Part shown: in pieces, positions 45,950 to 54,510 of the stretch
How the letters are laid out: each line of letters starts with the position of its first letter
How positions within the stretch are numbered: position 1 is the stretch's first letter
Origin: Lentimicrobium sp.
GTDB taxonomy: Bacteria; Bacteroidota; Bacteroidia; Bacteroidales; Lentimicrobiaceae
Assembly (NCBI GenBank): GCA_023957275.1
Contig: JAMLHF010000009.1
Span: forward strand, 18,090 to 82,089
Direction: 5' to 3'
DNA length: 64,000 nucleotides
Program-made: the position numbers and the translations under genes
Notes under the pieces: generated by a model
Seen by the model: only the letters and a program-made list of their open reading frames with translations
Database searches by the model: none
Told to the model about the DNA's origin: nothing

Positions 45950-48658
45950 GTGAAACTGAAAACCCGCATATTCTTGACTACAAATACCGTAAACCTGCGA
46001 AAAATCGCCTTCTGGGCCTTGTTGCTCCCTGTTTTGATTTCCTCCTGTTCAACAAAAAAGAATACATTCACAAGGAGGGCATATCATAACCTTACAGCAC
46101 ATTATAATGCTTACTGGAATGGCAATGAAAGTCTGAAGGAAGGCGCCGCCGAATTGCGGAAAAATGCCAAGGACAATTACGCCTCCGTTTTACTGGTTTA
46201 TAATTACGGTACCGAAAGCAATGCCCAGACGATAAACCCGAATATGGACAGGGCCATTGAGAAGGCTTCGAAGGTAATCCAGCGCCATTCTATGTTCTTC
46301 GATAAGAAGGAGCAGGTTAAATGGGTGATCTACAGCTATATGCTCATCGGGAAGGCCAATTTTTACAAACAGGACTACAACGCTGCCCGCAGGGCTTTCG
46401 AATATGTGAACCGCCAGTACAGCTACGATCCGGTAAGTTATGAAGCAAGGCTGTGGCTGGGCAAAACATACAAACAACAAAAGCAGTATGACAAAGCCAT
46501 CACTGTGCTGGATGAACTTACCGCCGAGTCGGCAAAAACCCTCCTGCCCTGGACTGTGCGGAAAGAGTTGCCACTGGTTTACGCCGACATGTATATCGCA
46601 CAGGGTAAATTCAAACCGGCCAGAGAACAGATAGAAAAAGCCATTCCCCTGAACAGTAACGCCAAACTGAAAACAAGGCTCAACTATATCCTGGCGCAGA
46701 TCTATCAGACCGAAGGCCGGGACAGTCAGGCGGGAGAATATTTTACCAAAGTGCTGAAAAGCCCTGCTTCATTTGAGATGGCATTTAATGCCCGGATCAA
46801 CCTGGCAAGGGTTTACAATGCCAATACCGGGGATAAGAAACTCATTATCCGTGAGCTTGAGAAAATGCTCAGGGATATGAAGAACAAGGACTTTCAGGAT
46901 CAGATATACTATGCCCTGGCAGATATCGCCCTCAAGGACAGGAATGACACCCTCGGGATCAGCCACCTCAGGAAATCCGTTGCAACCAGTTTCTCCAATG
47001 ACTACCAGAAGTCAATTTCATCGCTGCGGCTTGCTGATATATACTTCGCCGCAAAAGATTACCGCAACGCCCAGGCATATTACGACACAACGCTGATGTC
47101 CCTGCCAAAGGACTTCCCGGATGCCGAAAAAATCGAAACCAAAACCGAAATCCTTACCCGCCTCGTTGAGAACCTGCAGATCGTATATATTCAGGATAGT
47201 TTGCAGCACCTGGCCGCATTACCCGAAGCCGAACGACTTGTCATTATTGATAAGGCAATTGCAGAATATACCAGAAAAGAAGAGGAAAGGAAGAAACGTG
47301 AAGAGGAAGAGCGCATGATGGAAATGGCCGGTGCCAGTCTCCAGACCAGACAAATTGTTGATCCTACACGCGGCACTTCCGCACTAGGTGGAGGCGGGTG
47401 GTATTTTTACAACCCTACTGCCATCAGCATGGGATTCAGTGAATTTACACGAAAATGGGGCAGGCGCAGACTCGAAGATAACTGGAGGCTCAGCAACAAG
47501 CGGGAGGTTATGACTGACCAGTTTGCCGAAGATGGCAGTGAACTTTTGCCTTCAGATTCCCTGGCCGGAGGCAAAGAGGGGGGAAAAGGCGGCGTTGATT
47601 TTAAAAGCCGGGACACTTACCTGAAAGGCCTCCCTTTAACACCAGAGAGTATCGAAGCCAGTAATCAGCAGATAGCCACCGCCTTGTTTAATGCCGGCAT
47701 CATTTACCTGGAGGAACTGTTTGATAAAAACAGGGCAGCAGAGGTGCTTTCGCAACTCAACACACGGTTCCCCGAAAATGAAAGTGCCTTGCAGGCCAAT
47801 TACCACTTATACAGGATAAACAGGGATCTGGGCAATGAAACAGAGATGAATCTTTACAAAGATGTAATCATCAGCAGGTATCCCGACAGCGATTATGCAA
47901 AAATCCTGATCGATCCCAATTACAACGTTGAGCTTGAAGCAGCGATGAACAGGGTAAGGTCACTCTACGAGGAAACCTATCAGGCATTTAACCGCGGGCA
48001 GTACCGTACGGCCATCATATACAGTAATGATGCCCTCGCCAACTACCAGAACGAAGAACTTATCCCGAAATTCGCCTTTATCAGGGCCGTTTCACTCGGC
48101 AAAACCGAAAACCAGGACACCATGAGGGTTGAGCTTAACAAGCTGATCACTGAGTATCCTGACAGCGATATCATCGACTTCGCCCGGAGGTTGACCGGTG
48201 AAGGCAGTCAGGGAACCACAGGCGCCGGTGACACCATATCCGGTAAAGGAGGCGATGAAAAAACAGAAAAACCGCTTGACCTCAGTATGTATAAGTTCAA
48301 TCCCGGAGCTACCCACTTTTACGTCCTGATTGTGGATGGCGCCCAGGTAAACGTATATGGGACCAAAGTCAGAATTTCAGACTTCAATACCAAGAATTAC
48401 AGTGTTGAAGGACTTCAGGTAAACAGTGTGCTGCTGGACAACAGCAGGCAGATGATCACCATCAGCAGCTTCACGGAGCTGGACAAAGCCCTGAGATATT
48501 TTAACGGCATAAAAGAAGACACATACGTTTTCTCAGGCTTCAAAGAAGGTTCTTTTGAGCAATTCCTGATCTCAACCGAAAACTACCCGGTATTCTTCAA
48601 GGAAAAAAATACAGCCGCTTACAAGCAGTTCTTCGAAAAAAATTACCTGAAAAAGTAA
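45950..48658 (+). CDS. porW: T9SS-associated TPR lipoprotein PorW/SprE
   Basis: A 902-residue TPR lipoprotein of the PorW/SprE type, needed for type IX secretion and gliding in characterised species. It begins at a GTG codon and has a lipobox VLISSC with Cys at 33, followed by STKKNTFTRRAYHNLTAHYNAYWNGNESLKEG, the family start. TPR arrays run from about 95 to 470 and 560 to 730. A charged coiled segment (KEEERKKREEEERMMEM) lies between. The C-terminal domain (about 780-900) contains HFYVLIVDGAQVNV. It is divergent from the M23 peptidase gene. Confidence 0.88.
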   Translation: MKLKTRIFLTTNTVNLRKIAFWALLLPVLISSCSTKKNTFTRRAYHNLTAHYNAYWNGNESLKEGAAELRKNAKDNYASVLLVYNYGTESNAQTINPNMDRAIEKASKVIQRHSMFFDKKEQVKWVIYSYMLIGKANFYKQDYNAARRAFEYVNRQYSYDPVSYEARLWLGKTYKQQKQYDKAITVLDELTAESAKTLLPWTVRKELPLVYADMYIAQGKFKPAREQIEKAIPLNSNAKLKTRLNYILAQIYQTEGRDSQAGEYFTKVLKSPASFEMAFNARINLARVYNANTGDKKLIIRELEKMLRDMKNKDFQDQIYYALADIALKDRNDTLGISHLRKSVATSFSNDYQKSISSLRLADIYFAAKDYRNAQAYYDTTLMSLPKDFPDAEKIETKTEILTRLVENLQIVYIQDSLQHLAALPEAERLVIIDKAIAEYTRKEEERKKREEEERMMEMAGASLQTRQIVDPTRGTSALGGGGWYFYNPTAISMGFSEFTRKWGRRRLEDNWRLSNKREVMTDQFAEDGSELLPSDSLAGGKEGGKGGVDFKSRDTYLKGLPLTPESIEASNQQIATALFNAGIIYLEELFDKNRAAEVLSQLNTRFPENESALQANYHLYRINRDLGNETEMNLYKDVIISRYPDSDYAKILIDPNYNVELEAAMNRVRSLYEETYQAFNRGQYRTAIIYSNDALANYQNEELIPKFAFIRAVSLGKTENQDTMRVELNKLITEYPDSDIIDFARRLTGEGSQGTTGAGDTISGKGGDEKTEKPLDLSMYKFNPGATHFYVLIVDGAQVNVYGTKVRISDFNTKNYSVEGLQVNSVLLDNSRQMITISSFTELDKALRYFNGIKEDTYVFSGFKEGSFEQFLISTENYPVFFKEKNTAAYKQFFEKNYLKK

Positions 48659-48704
48659 TTTCTGAAGGAAATATCCGAAATTAGCAGTTAATAAACAAAT
48701 CAAG

Positions 48705-49100
48705 ATGGCAAAAAATACTTTACCCGAACCTCCGCAGTCCGCAAATCTGATTCAGTCCGGGACATTCATTACCGGCGATATTGAATCGAACGGCAATATC
48801 AGGATTGATGGCACGCTGAAAGGAACTGTCAATGCAGGGGGAAAGGTTATTCTGGGCTCCACCGGAACCGTTGACGGTGACATTATCTGCATCAATGCAG
48901 ACATTGAAGGAGTGGTAAACGGAACCATCAGGGTTAAGGAACTGCTCTCTTTCAAGGCAACTGCCCTGGTGAACGGCGAAATAATGACCGACAAACTTGC
49001 CATCGAACCGGGCGCAAGATTCACGGGCACTTGCCGGATGGATACCAATACCCCTGATAGCATCCCGGCTCAGCATTATGCCGAGGCAGAACAACAATAA
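48705..49100 (+). CDS. Bactofilin cytoskeletal protein
   Basis: A 131-residue bactofilin, a nucleotide-free polymer-forming protein that localises cell-wall enzymes. The beta-helix core (about 18-115) shows the typical repeats GDIESNGNIRIDGTLKGTVNAGGKVILGSTGTVDGDI and GVVNGTIRVKELLSFKATALVNGEI. Short disordered ends flank it. It lies 46 bases behind porW and overlaps the next gene by 23 bases, so it belongs to that small operon. Nearby M23 peptidase may be its partner, as in other bacteria. Confidence 0.93.
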   Translation: MAKNTLPEPPQSANLIQSGTFITGDIESNGNIRIDGTLKGTVNAGGKVILGSTGTVDGDIICINADIEGVVNGTIRVKELLSFKATALVNGEIMTDKLAIEPGARFTGTCRMDTNTPDSIPAQHYAEAEQQ

Positions 49101-49317
49101 GAAAAACGGGAATCCACTGGCTTCGTATGCCAGATATTCCGCCATTGCCCTTCAAATGGGCGTCATCATTGCGGCCGGCGTGTTTGGCGGATTTAAAACC
49201 GACCAACTGCTGAACCTAAAATTCCCGGTATTTACGATGATTCTATCCCTGTTTGCCGTTGGTGGCGCCATCTGGTTGCTCATTAAGGAAGTAAACTACA
49301 AAGACAAAGAAAGATGA
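49078..49317 (+). CDS. AtpZ/AtpI-family small membrane protein
   Basis: A 79-residue protein with two membrane helices (about 20-40 and 48-68). It shows the AtpZ/AtpI pattern: YARYSAIALQMGVIIAAGVFGGFKTDQLLNLKFPVFTMILSLFAVGGAIWLL. Members assist F-type ATP synthase assembly or magnesium uptake. The ATG at 49078 gives the family length; the frame extends to 48997 inside the bactofilin gene. It overlaps the next gene as ATGA. Confidence 0.85.
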   Translation: MPRQNNNKKNGNPLASYARYSAIALQMGVIIAAGVFGGFKTDQLLNLKFPVFTMILSLFAVGGAIWLLIKEVNYKDKER

Positions 49318-49715
49318 ACCCCAGCAACCATCCGTACCTCAAAAAATTACTGCTGATAACCGCAGCCACCGGCATACTCATGCTCATTGCTTTCCTTACC
49401 GTACCTCAGCACCTTAGTCCGGCACTTCCCTTCGTCCTGATATTCTTTATGTCGGTGTCCCTGCTTTCATATTCCCTGCTGCAGAAAAAAGCCTCATCAG
49501 GAACATCCGGATTTGTAAACGGATTCATGACCCATTCCGTGCTGAGAATGGCGCTATATCTTGCAATCATCCTTGGCTACGCTTTTCTCAACCGTGAAGA
49601 TGCCGTGAGATTTATCATCGGCTTCTTTGTCATATACCTGATTTTTACCATTTTTGAAGTATTTCAGTTTCTGGCACTTACCAGGAAAAGCAAACCCACC
49701 GGTAAACAGCTGTAG
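49314..49715 (+). CDS. Four-helix membrane protein, ATP-synthase-I-like
   Basis: A 133-residue membrane protein with four predicted helices (about 10-28, 34-55, 76-95 and 98-122). It shares the architecture of AtpI-like subunits and follows the AtpZ-like gene with an ATGA overlap. In other Bacteroidota that I recall, this pair directly precedes atpB; here no atp structural gene follows before the window leaves for pterin genes. Sequence similarity is too loose for a firm name. Confidence 0.6.
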   Translation: MNPSNHPYLKKLLLITAATGILMLIAFLTVPQHLSPALPFVLIFFMSVSLLSYSLLQKKASSGTSGFVNGFMTHSVLRMALYLAIILGYAFLNREDAVRFIIGFFVIYLIFTIFEVFQFLALTRKSKPTGKQL

Positions 49716-49848
49716 CTGACAGACCAAATTCTACCTTACTTAAGAATCTTAACTCTTTTTAAACTTTTGTCAGAAATTTTTGTTTAATTTTAGTTCGAAA
49801 ATATTAAACACTTCAGTTCGATTATTTCCGGCATAAAACCAGAAATCC

Positions 49849-50262
49849 ATGATCTTTATCACCCGCAAAGAGCACTTTAATGCAGCACACCGACTCTTCA
49901 GAGCCGAATACAGTGATGAAAAGAACCTTGAAATTTTTGGGAAATGCTCAAACCCGAACTGGCACGGGCACAATTACGAACTTTTTGTAACTGTTAAAGG
50001 ACCGGTCGACCCTGAAACGGGTTTTCTGATCAATCTGAAAGATCTCAGCAGAATCATCAACCGGTTTGTTGTTGACAAACTTGATCATAAGAATGTAAAC
50101 CTTGAAGTTGATTTTATGGCCGGAAAGCTTGCATCAACCGAAAATCTGGCCATAGCTATCTGGGAACAACTTGAACAACCAATCAGTGAAACCGGAGCCC
50201 TCTTGCATTGTGTAAAACTCTTCGAAACTGAAAGAAATTTTGTTGAATACTTCGGAAATTAA
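49849..50262 (+). CDS. 6-pyruvoyl/6-carboxytetrahydropterin synthase family
   Basis: A 137-residue PTPS-fold enzyme. Zinc ligands are His 14 (FNAAHRL) and His 39 and 41 (NWHGHNYEL), with the catalytic Cys at 33 in GKCSNPNWHGH. DKLDHKNVN and ASTENLAIAIWEQL complete the active site. It acts on dihydroneopterin triphosphate, giving 6-carboxytetrahydropterin (queuosine route) or pyruvoyltetrahydropterin (biopterin route). No other queuosine gene is nearby, so the route is undecided. It is followed after 12 bases by folE, which makes its substrate. Confidence 0.9.
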   Translation: MIFITRKEHFNAAHRLFRAEYSDEKNLEIFGKCSNPNWHGHNYELFVTVKGPVDPETGFLINLKDLSRIINRFVVDKLDHKNVNLEVDFMAGKLASTENLAIAIWEQLEQPISETGALLHCVKLFETERNFVEYFGN

Positions 50263-50274
50263 AAAGCTTTAAAC

Positions 50275-50940
50275 ATGAGCAGTGAAATTGTAAAAGACAT
50301 GATCATCGAAAACATGATGGATGATTATGAAATAAAGGACGGGTATCAGAAACGTGACCTCTACAACCAGAAAACTATCAAAAAACTGGCGGGACACTAC
50401 AAGGAAATTCTGAAACTCATTGGCGAAGACCCTTCAAGAGAAGGCCTTGAGAAAACTCCGGAGCGCGTGGCCAAGGCGATGCAGTTCCTCACGCATGGTT
50501 ACGACCTGAACCCTGAAGATATTCTGCGTTCTGCAATGTTTAAGGAAGATTACAAGCAAATGGTGCTGGTGAAAGACATTGAAGTCTATTCCATGTGTGA
50601 ACACCATATGATCCCCTTCTTTGGCAGGGCACATGTGGCTTATATCCCCAATGGCTACATCGTCGGACTGAGTAAGATCCCGAGGGTTGTTGACGCCTTT
50701 GCCCGCCGCTTGCAGGTTCAGGAGCGCCTCACCACCCAGATAAAGGAATGCATCCAGAACACCCTGAAACCACTCGGAGTCGCAGTGGTTATTGAAGCCC
50801 AGCACATGTGCATGAGTATGCGCGGCATTCAGAAACAGAATTCGGTGACCACCACATCTGACTTTACCGGGGCATTTCTTATGGATAAAACCCGCGCGGA
50901 GTTTATTCATCTGATTGGCTCAAGATTGCACGGAAATTAA
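50275..50940 (+). CDS. folE: GTP cyclohydrolase I
   Basis: Converts GTP to 7,8-dihydroneopterin triphosphate, the first step to folate and other pterins. The 221-residue protein has [19 protein letters not shown] near residue 50, the zinc site [20 protein letters not shown] and [22 protein letters not shown]. Both Cys and the His of the zinc site are present, so it is a FolE1-type enzyme. It follows the PTPS-like gene by 12 bases and is terminated by the hairpin at 50983-51010. Confidence 0.97.
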   Translation: MSSEIVKDMIIENMMDDYEIKDGYQKRDLYNQKTIKKLAGHYKEILKLIGEDPSREGLEKTPERVAKAMQFLTHGYDLNPEDILRSAMFKEDYKQMVLVKDIEVYSMCEHHMIPFFGRAHVAYIPNGYIVGLSKIPRVVDAFARRLQVQERLTTQIKECIQNTLKPLGVAVVIEAQHMCMSMRGIQKQNSVTTTSDFTGAFLMDKTRAEFIHLIGSRLHGN

Positions 50941-50982
50941 TAAAAAGCATCTTTCCCCGAAAAGCAATATCGTCAAGACCGG

Positions 50983-51010
50983 ATGCCGGCCCTTTATATA
51001 TGGCCGGCAT
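50983..51010 (+). terminator. folE terminator hairpin
   Basis: ATGCCGGCC at 50983-50991 pairs with GGCCGGCAT at 51002-51010 (9 bp) around a 10-base loop, 42 bases after the folE stop. It is followed by TTGTATT. Confidence 0.8.
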
Positions 51011-51226
51011 TTGTATTACATATATCCTGAATTATAATTGACCATGTCTGTTTTACGGTCAGCAGCAATCCATCCGGCATTGCAAACGGCGGGTTTATCG
51101 GGGCTCAGTATCATCCATCTTTATTTCAGCCTCTAAACTGACTCAGAAAATCCATCCTTAAAAGCACCTGCAGTTTACTACCTTTTTGTAAATTAGCCTA
51201 TCCGACAACCTAAGCCGATCTTACCA

Positions 51227-51880
51227 ATGGATAAAAATATATTGCTGATTAACAATACCATAGCCTTTGTTAAAGAAACACTGAAAGATGCTGAAGGTGG
51301 TCATGACTGGTTTCACATCGAGCGGGTCTGGAAAAACACCCGCACCCTCGCGGCCACAGAATCGTGCAATATGCTGGTGGCTGAACTCGGAGCTTTGCTG
51401 CATGATATTGCTGACGCCAAATTCCACGACGGCAATGAAGAAGAAGGCCCGGCCCTGGCCCGGGAATTTCTGACATCCCAGCATGTTGATGAAGAAACTA
51501 TTTATCAGGTTGAGATGATCATCCGGCATGTTTCCTTCGGGGGAGGAAATACACCGGCAACCTTTAAGTCGCCGGAATTATCGGTGGTGCAGGATGCCGA
51601 CCGCCTTGATGCCATGGGGGCCATTGGTATAGCCCGCGCGTTTCATTACGGAGGGCATAAAAACAGGCAGCTGTATAATCCCGGAATCCCGCCCGACATG
51701 GCCATGAACAAGGAAAAATACAGGAAAAGCAACGCACCCACCCTCAATCATTTTTATGAAAAACTGCTTTTGCTGAAAGACCGCATGAATACTGAAACCG
51801 GACGCCGGATGGCCTGCCGGAGGCATGAGTTCATGCAGTCGTACCTGATTGAATTCCTTACCGAATGGGAAGGCAACTGA
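51227..51880 (+). CDS. HD-domain phosphohydrolase
   Basis: A 217-residue HD-superfamily protein of the YedJ type. Metal ligands are visible in GGHDWFHIERV (residues 24-34), the HD pair at 59-60 in GALLHDIADAKF, a conserved IIRHVSFGG and VVQDADRLDAMGAIG. Substrate is unknown; characterised relatives include nucleotide and pyrophosphate hydrolases. No signal peptide. It stands alone, 164 bases before the nadE-like gene. Confidence 0.85.
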   Translation: MDKNILLINNTIAFVKETLKDAEGGHDWFHIERVWKNTRTLAATESCNMLVAELGALLHDIADAKFHDGNEEEGPALAREFLTSQHVDEETIYQVEMIIRHVSFGGGNTPATFKSPELSVVQDADRLDAMGAIGIARAFHYGGHKNRQLYNPGIPPDMAMNKEKYRKSNAPTLNHFYEKLLLLKDRMNTETGRRMACRRHEFMQSYLIEFLTEWEGN

Positions 51881-52001
51881 ATTGAACCTGTTGCAGGTTC
51901 ACGTCTTCGGGTTGCATTGTCCCCGGGGGATTTTACAGATTCTCCCTGCCGACGAACAACAAAATATTCAGCTTTCTCAAGCATTTTTAGCCTCAATCTG
52001 T

Positions 52002-52009
52002 TATATTTG
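52002..52009 (+). promoter_or_regulatory. Bacteroidota -7 box before the nadE-like gene
   Basis: TATATTTG, a full TAnnTTTG match, 36 bases before the ATG at 52045. It probably serves the nadE-like and ligase genes, which are only 10 bases apart. Confidence 0.55.
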
Positions 52010-52044
52010 TAATTAAACATTCATAAATGAATTCATATTAAGCT

Positions 52045-53031
52045 ATGAACAGACCCCCCTTCTCAAAAGACATCCTGAAAATCAAAGACATAGAGGCGTT
52101 GGCCGATCATCTGGGCGCCCTTCTAAAGGAAGAAATTTTTGTTAAATACAAGCGGCGCGGAGCCGTGGTCGGCATCAGCGGAGGGATTGACTCTTCGGTT
52201 TCTATGGCCCTGGCTGCAAAGTACATTGGCGCTGAGCGGGTTTTCGGCGTGATGATGCCGGAAAAGGACTCCAGCCCCGATAGCGAAAGCCTTGCGGAAA
52301 AGCTGGCAAAGAAATTCGGGGTGCCGCATATCGTTGAAAATATCAGGCCTGCCCTGGAAGGATTCAAATGTTATGAACGACGTGATGAAGCCATTAAAAG
52401 GGTATTTCCGGAGTTTGATCCGCTTACGGACAAATCCAAGATTGGCATCAACAAAACCGGTCTGGATCAGAAGCTCCCTCCGGTATTTCACCTGACGATC
52501 ATCGATAAAAACGGCAACCAGAAAAGTAAAATTATTCCCATTAACGAATACCTGCAGATCGTTGCGGCCTCAAACTTCAAACAGCGTTGCCGGATGTCGA
52601 TGGTGTATTACTATGCTGAAAAGATGCACTACATGGTAATAGGAACCGCCAACAAGCATGAGATTGACCAGGGTTTCTTCGTGAAATACGGCGACGGAGG
52701 GGCTGATTTTTATCCCCAGGCCCATCTGTATAAAACCCAGGTCTATCAGCTTGCCGGATATCTGGGTGTCCCCGATGAAATCATACAACGCACACCTACT
52801 ACCGACACTTACAGCGCCGAACAAACCCAGGAAGAATTCTTCTATCAGCTGCCTTTTGAGATGATGGATCCATTATGGTATGGCTTCGAAAATGGCTACT
52901 CAACGGATGAAGTAGGCGAAGTGATGGGAATCCCGGCCGAAGAGGTGCAGATTATTTTTGACAACTTCGCCCGCAAGAAAAAAACTACTGAATACCTGAG
53001 AGCCAATCCTTATTATTTCCCGGTGATTTAA
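52045..53031 (+). CDS. Divergent NadE-like ATP pyrophosphatase
   Basis: A 328-residue N-type ATP pyrophosphatase related to NAD synthase. The PP-loop is SGGIDSS at 45-51. SNFKQRCRM at 176-184, GTANKHEIDQGFFVKYGDGGADFYP at 200-224 and LYKTQVYQLAGYLGVP follow the NadE pattern. After PTTDTYS the chain departs from classical NadE, reading TQEEFFYQLPFEMMDPLWYG. There is no glutaminase domain. It may be a true ammonia-dependent NAD synthase or a relative that amidates another carboxylate; its tie to the ligase gene favours the latter. Both readings remain open. Confidence 0.8.
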   Translation: MNRPPFSKDILKIKDIEALADHLGALLKEEIFVKYKRRGAVVGISGGIDSSVSMALAAKYIGAERVFGVMMPEKDSSPDSESLAEKLAKKFGVPHIVENIRPALEGFKCYERRDEAIKRVFPEFDPLTDKSKIGINKTGLDQKLPPVFHLTIIDKNGNQKSKIIPINEYLQIVAASNFKQRCRMSMVYYYAEKMHYMVIGTANKHEIDQGFFVKYGDGGADFYPQAHLYKTQVYQLAGYLGVPDEIIQRTPTTDTYSAEQTQEEFFYQLPFEMMDPLWYGFENGYSTDEVGEVMGIPAEEVQIIFDNFARKKKTTEYLRANPYYFPVI

Positions 53032-53041
53032 GCGAAACGCC

Positions 53042-54505
53042 ATGAATGCTTTTGACTATTTCTTCGAAAACACGTCGGCCCTGAGCAAGGAAGCTGTTAC
53101 TGGCCGACAACCGGTCAGCTATTCCCGCTTATTTGCAAATTCAGCAAAGACAGCCGCCCGGTTTAAACAAATCCACGGAGAAAATAATTATGTCATCATG
53201 CTGAGCGAGAATTCCGAATTTTTCATCACGGTTTATCTCGCCCTGATGAAATCGGGGAATATTTGTGTACCCCTGAATCCTGCCATCGAACTGGAAAATC
53301 TGGATAAAGTCCTGGAAAAAACAGGTTCAACCCTGGCATTTATCAGCAGGAAATACCAGCAACGCTTTGGTGCTTATAATTTTACCGTTTACGATGATTT
53401 GACCCTGGAGAAGTGGTATACTGAAGAAACAACGGCTGCTGTTCCTTTTCCTGACCCTGAATTTGACGGTCACAGGCTGGCAGAAATCATTTTCACCTCC
53501 GGTTCAACGGGCGAGCAGAAAGGGGCGATGATAACCCACCGGAATATTATTGCCAATTCCGAGTCCATCATCGAATACCTGAAACTCACTTCTTCCGACA
53601 TCATTGAGGTGGTGATGCCCTTCTATTATTGCTACGGACTATCGCTTCTGCATACCCACCTGCGGGTTGGCGGAGCAGTCCACATGAACAACTCCTTTAT
53701 TTTTATCGGGAGTGTCATTGACGATCTGAATAAATACAACTGTACCGGATTTGCAGGGGTGCCAAGTCATTTTCAGATCCTTCTGAGAAAGACAAGGGAT
53801 TTCAAGAACACGAAATTCCATTCACTTCGTTACGTTACCCAGGCCGGTGGCAAGTTACACACTGCCTTTATCGAGGAATTTATTGACGCTTTCCCTGATA
53901 TCAAGTTCTATGTGATGTATGGCCAGACAGAGGCCACTGCAAGGCTTTCATACCTTCCTCCTGAGATTCTGCGTCAGAAACTCGGCTCTCTCGGTCGCGG
54001 CATTCCGGGAGTCACCCTTAAGGTTGTCGATGAGCACGGAGAACCGGTAAAACCCGGAGAAACCGGGGAAATCATTGCCAGGGGCGACAACGTGATGGCA
54101 GGATATTTCAAGGATCCGGAAACTACGGCTGCCACAATCCGGAATGGCTGGCTATACACCGGCGATATGGCCACTGTTGACGATGAGGGATATATCTTTA
54201 TGCAGTCGCGCGCCAAAGAAATCATCAAAGTAAGAGGGATCCGTATCAGCCCCAAGGAAATTGAAGCCGTGATAGTTGCTTACCCCGGAGTAATTGATTG
54301 TACCATCACGGCCGAACAGGACGATATTGCCGGGGAGGCCATCAAAGCTACCGTTGTGGTGAATGAATCCGATCTTGATAAGTTCACGGCCGATGAGATC
54401 AGACAGCACTGCGCGGGAAGCCTCGCTTCATTCAAGGTCCCTCAGATTGTGGCATTTGACACCAGGCTTAATTTCAACGCGGCCGGAAAGAAATCAAAAT
54501 ACTGA
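53042..54505 (+). CDS. Acyl-AMP ligase (ANL superfamily)
   Basis: A 487-residue adenylate-forming enzyme. The phosphate-binding loop is FTSGSTGEQKG at 151-161, the adenine-contact motif is MYGQTEA near residue 300, and the hinge region is YTGDMATVDDEGYIF with RAKEIIKVRGIRISPKEIEA. The C-terminal AAGKKSKY carries the catalytic Lys (483 or 484). It should activate a carboxylic acid and load it on CoA or on the carrier protein at 57875. The substrate cannot be read from sequence. It follows the nadE-like gene by 10 bases and ends 5 bases from the converging SGNH gene. Confidence 0.9.
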   Translation: MNAFDYFFENTSALSKEAVTGRQPVSYSRLFANSAKTAARFKQIHGENNYVIMLSENSEFFITVYLALMKSGNICVPLNPAIELENLDKVLEKTGSTLAFISRKYQQRFGAYNFTVYDDLTLEKWYTEETTAAVPFPDPEFDGHRLAEIIFTSGSTGEQKGAMITHRNIIANSESIIEYLKLTSSDIIEVVMPFYYCYGLSLLHTHLRVGGAVHMNNSFIFIGSVIDDLNKYNCTGFAGVPSHFQILLRKTRDFKNTKFHSLRYVTQAGGKLHTAFIEEFIDAFPDIKFYVMYGQTEATARLSYLPPEILRQKLGSLGRGIPGVTLKVVDEHGEPVKPGETGEIIARGDNVMAGYFKDPETTAATIRNGWLYTGDMATVDDEGYIFMQSRAKEIIKVRGIRISPKEIEAVIVAYPGVIDCTITAEQDDIAGEAIKATVVVNESDLDKFTADEIRQHCAGSLASFKVPQIVAFDTRLNFNAAGKKSKY

Positions 54506-54510
54506 CCGCA

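Noticed and set aside
49740-49752. TTAAGAATCTTAA hairpin after the four-helix membrane protein
   Set aside because: All A/T-rich, with a one-base loop and weak pairing; too uncertain for a terminator.
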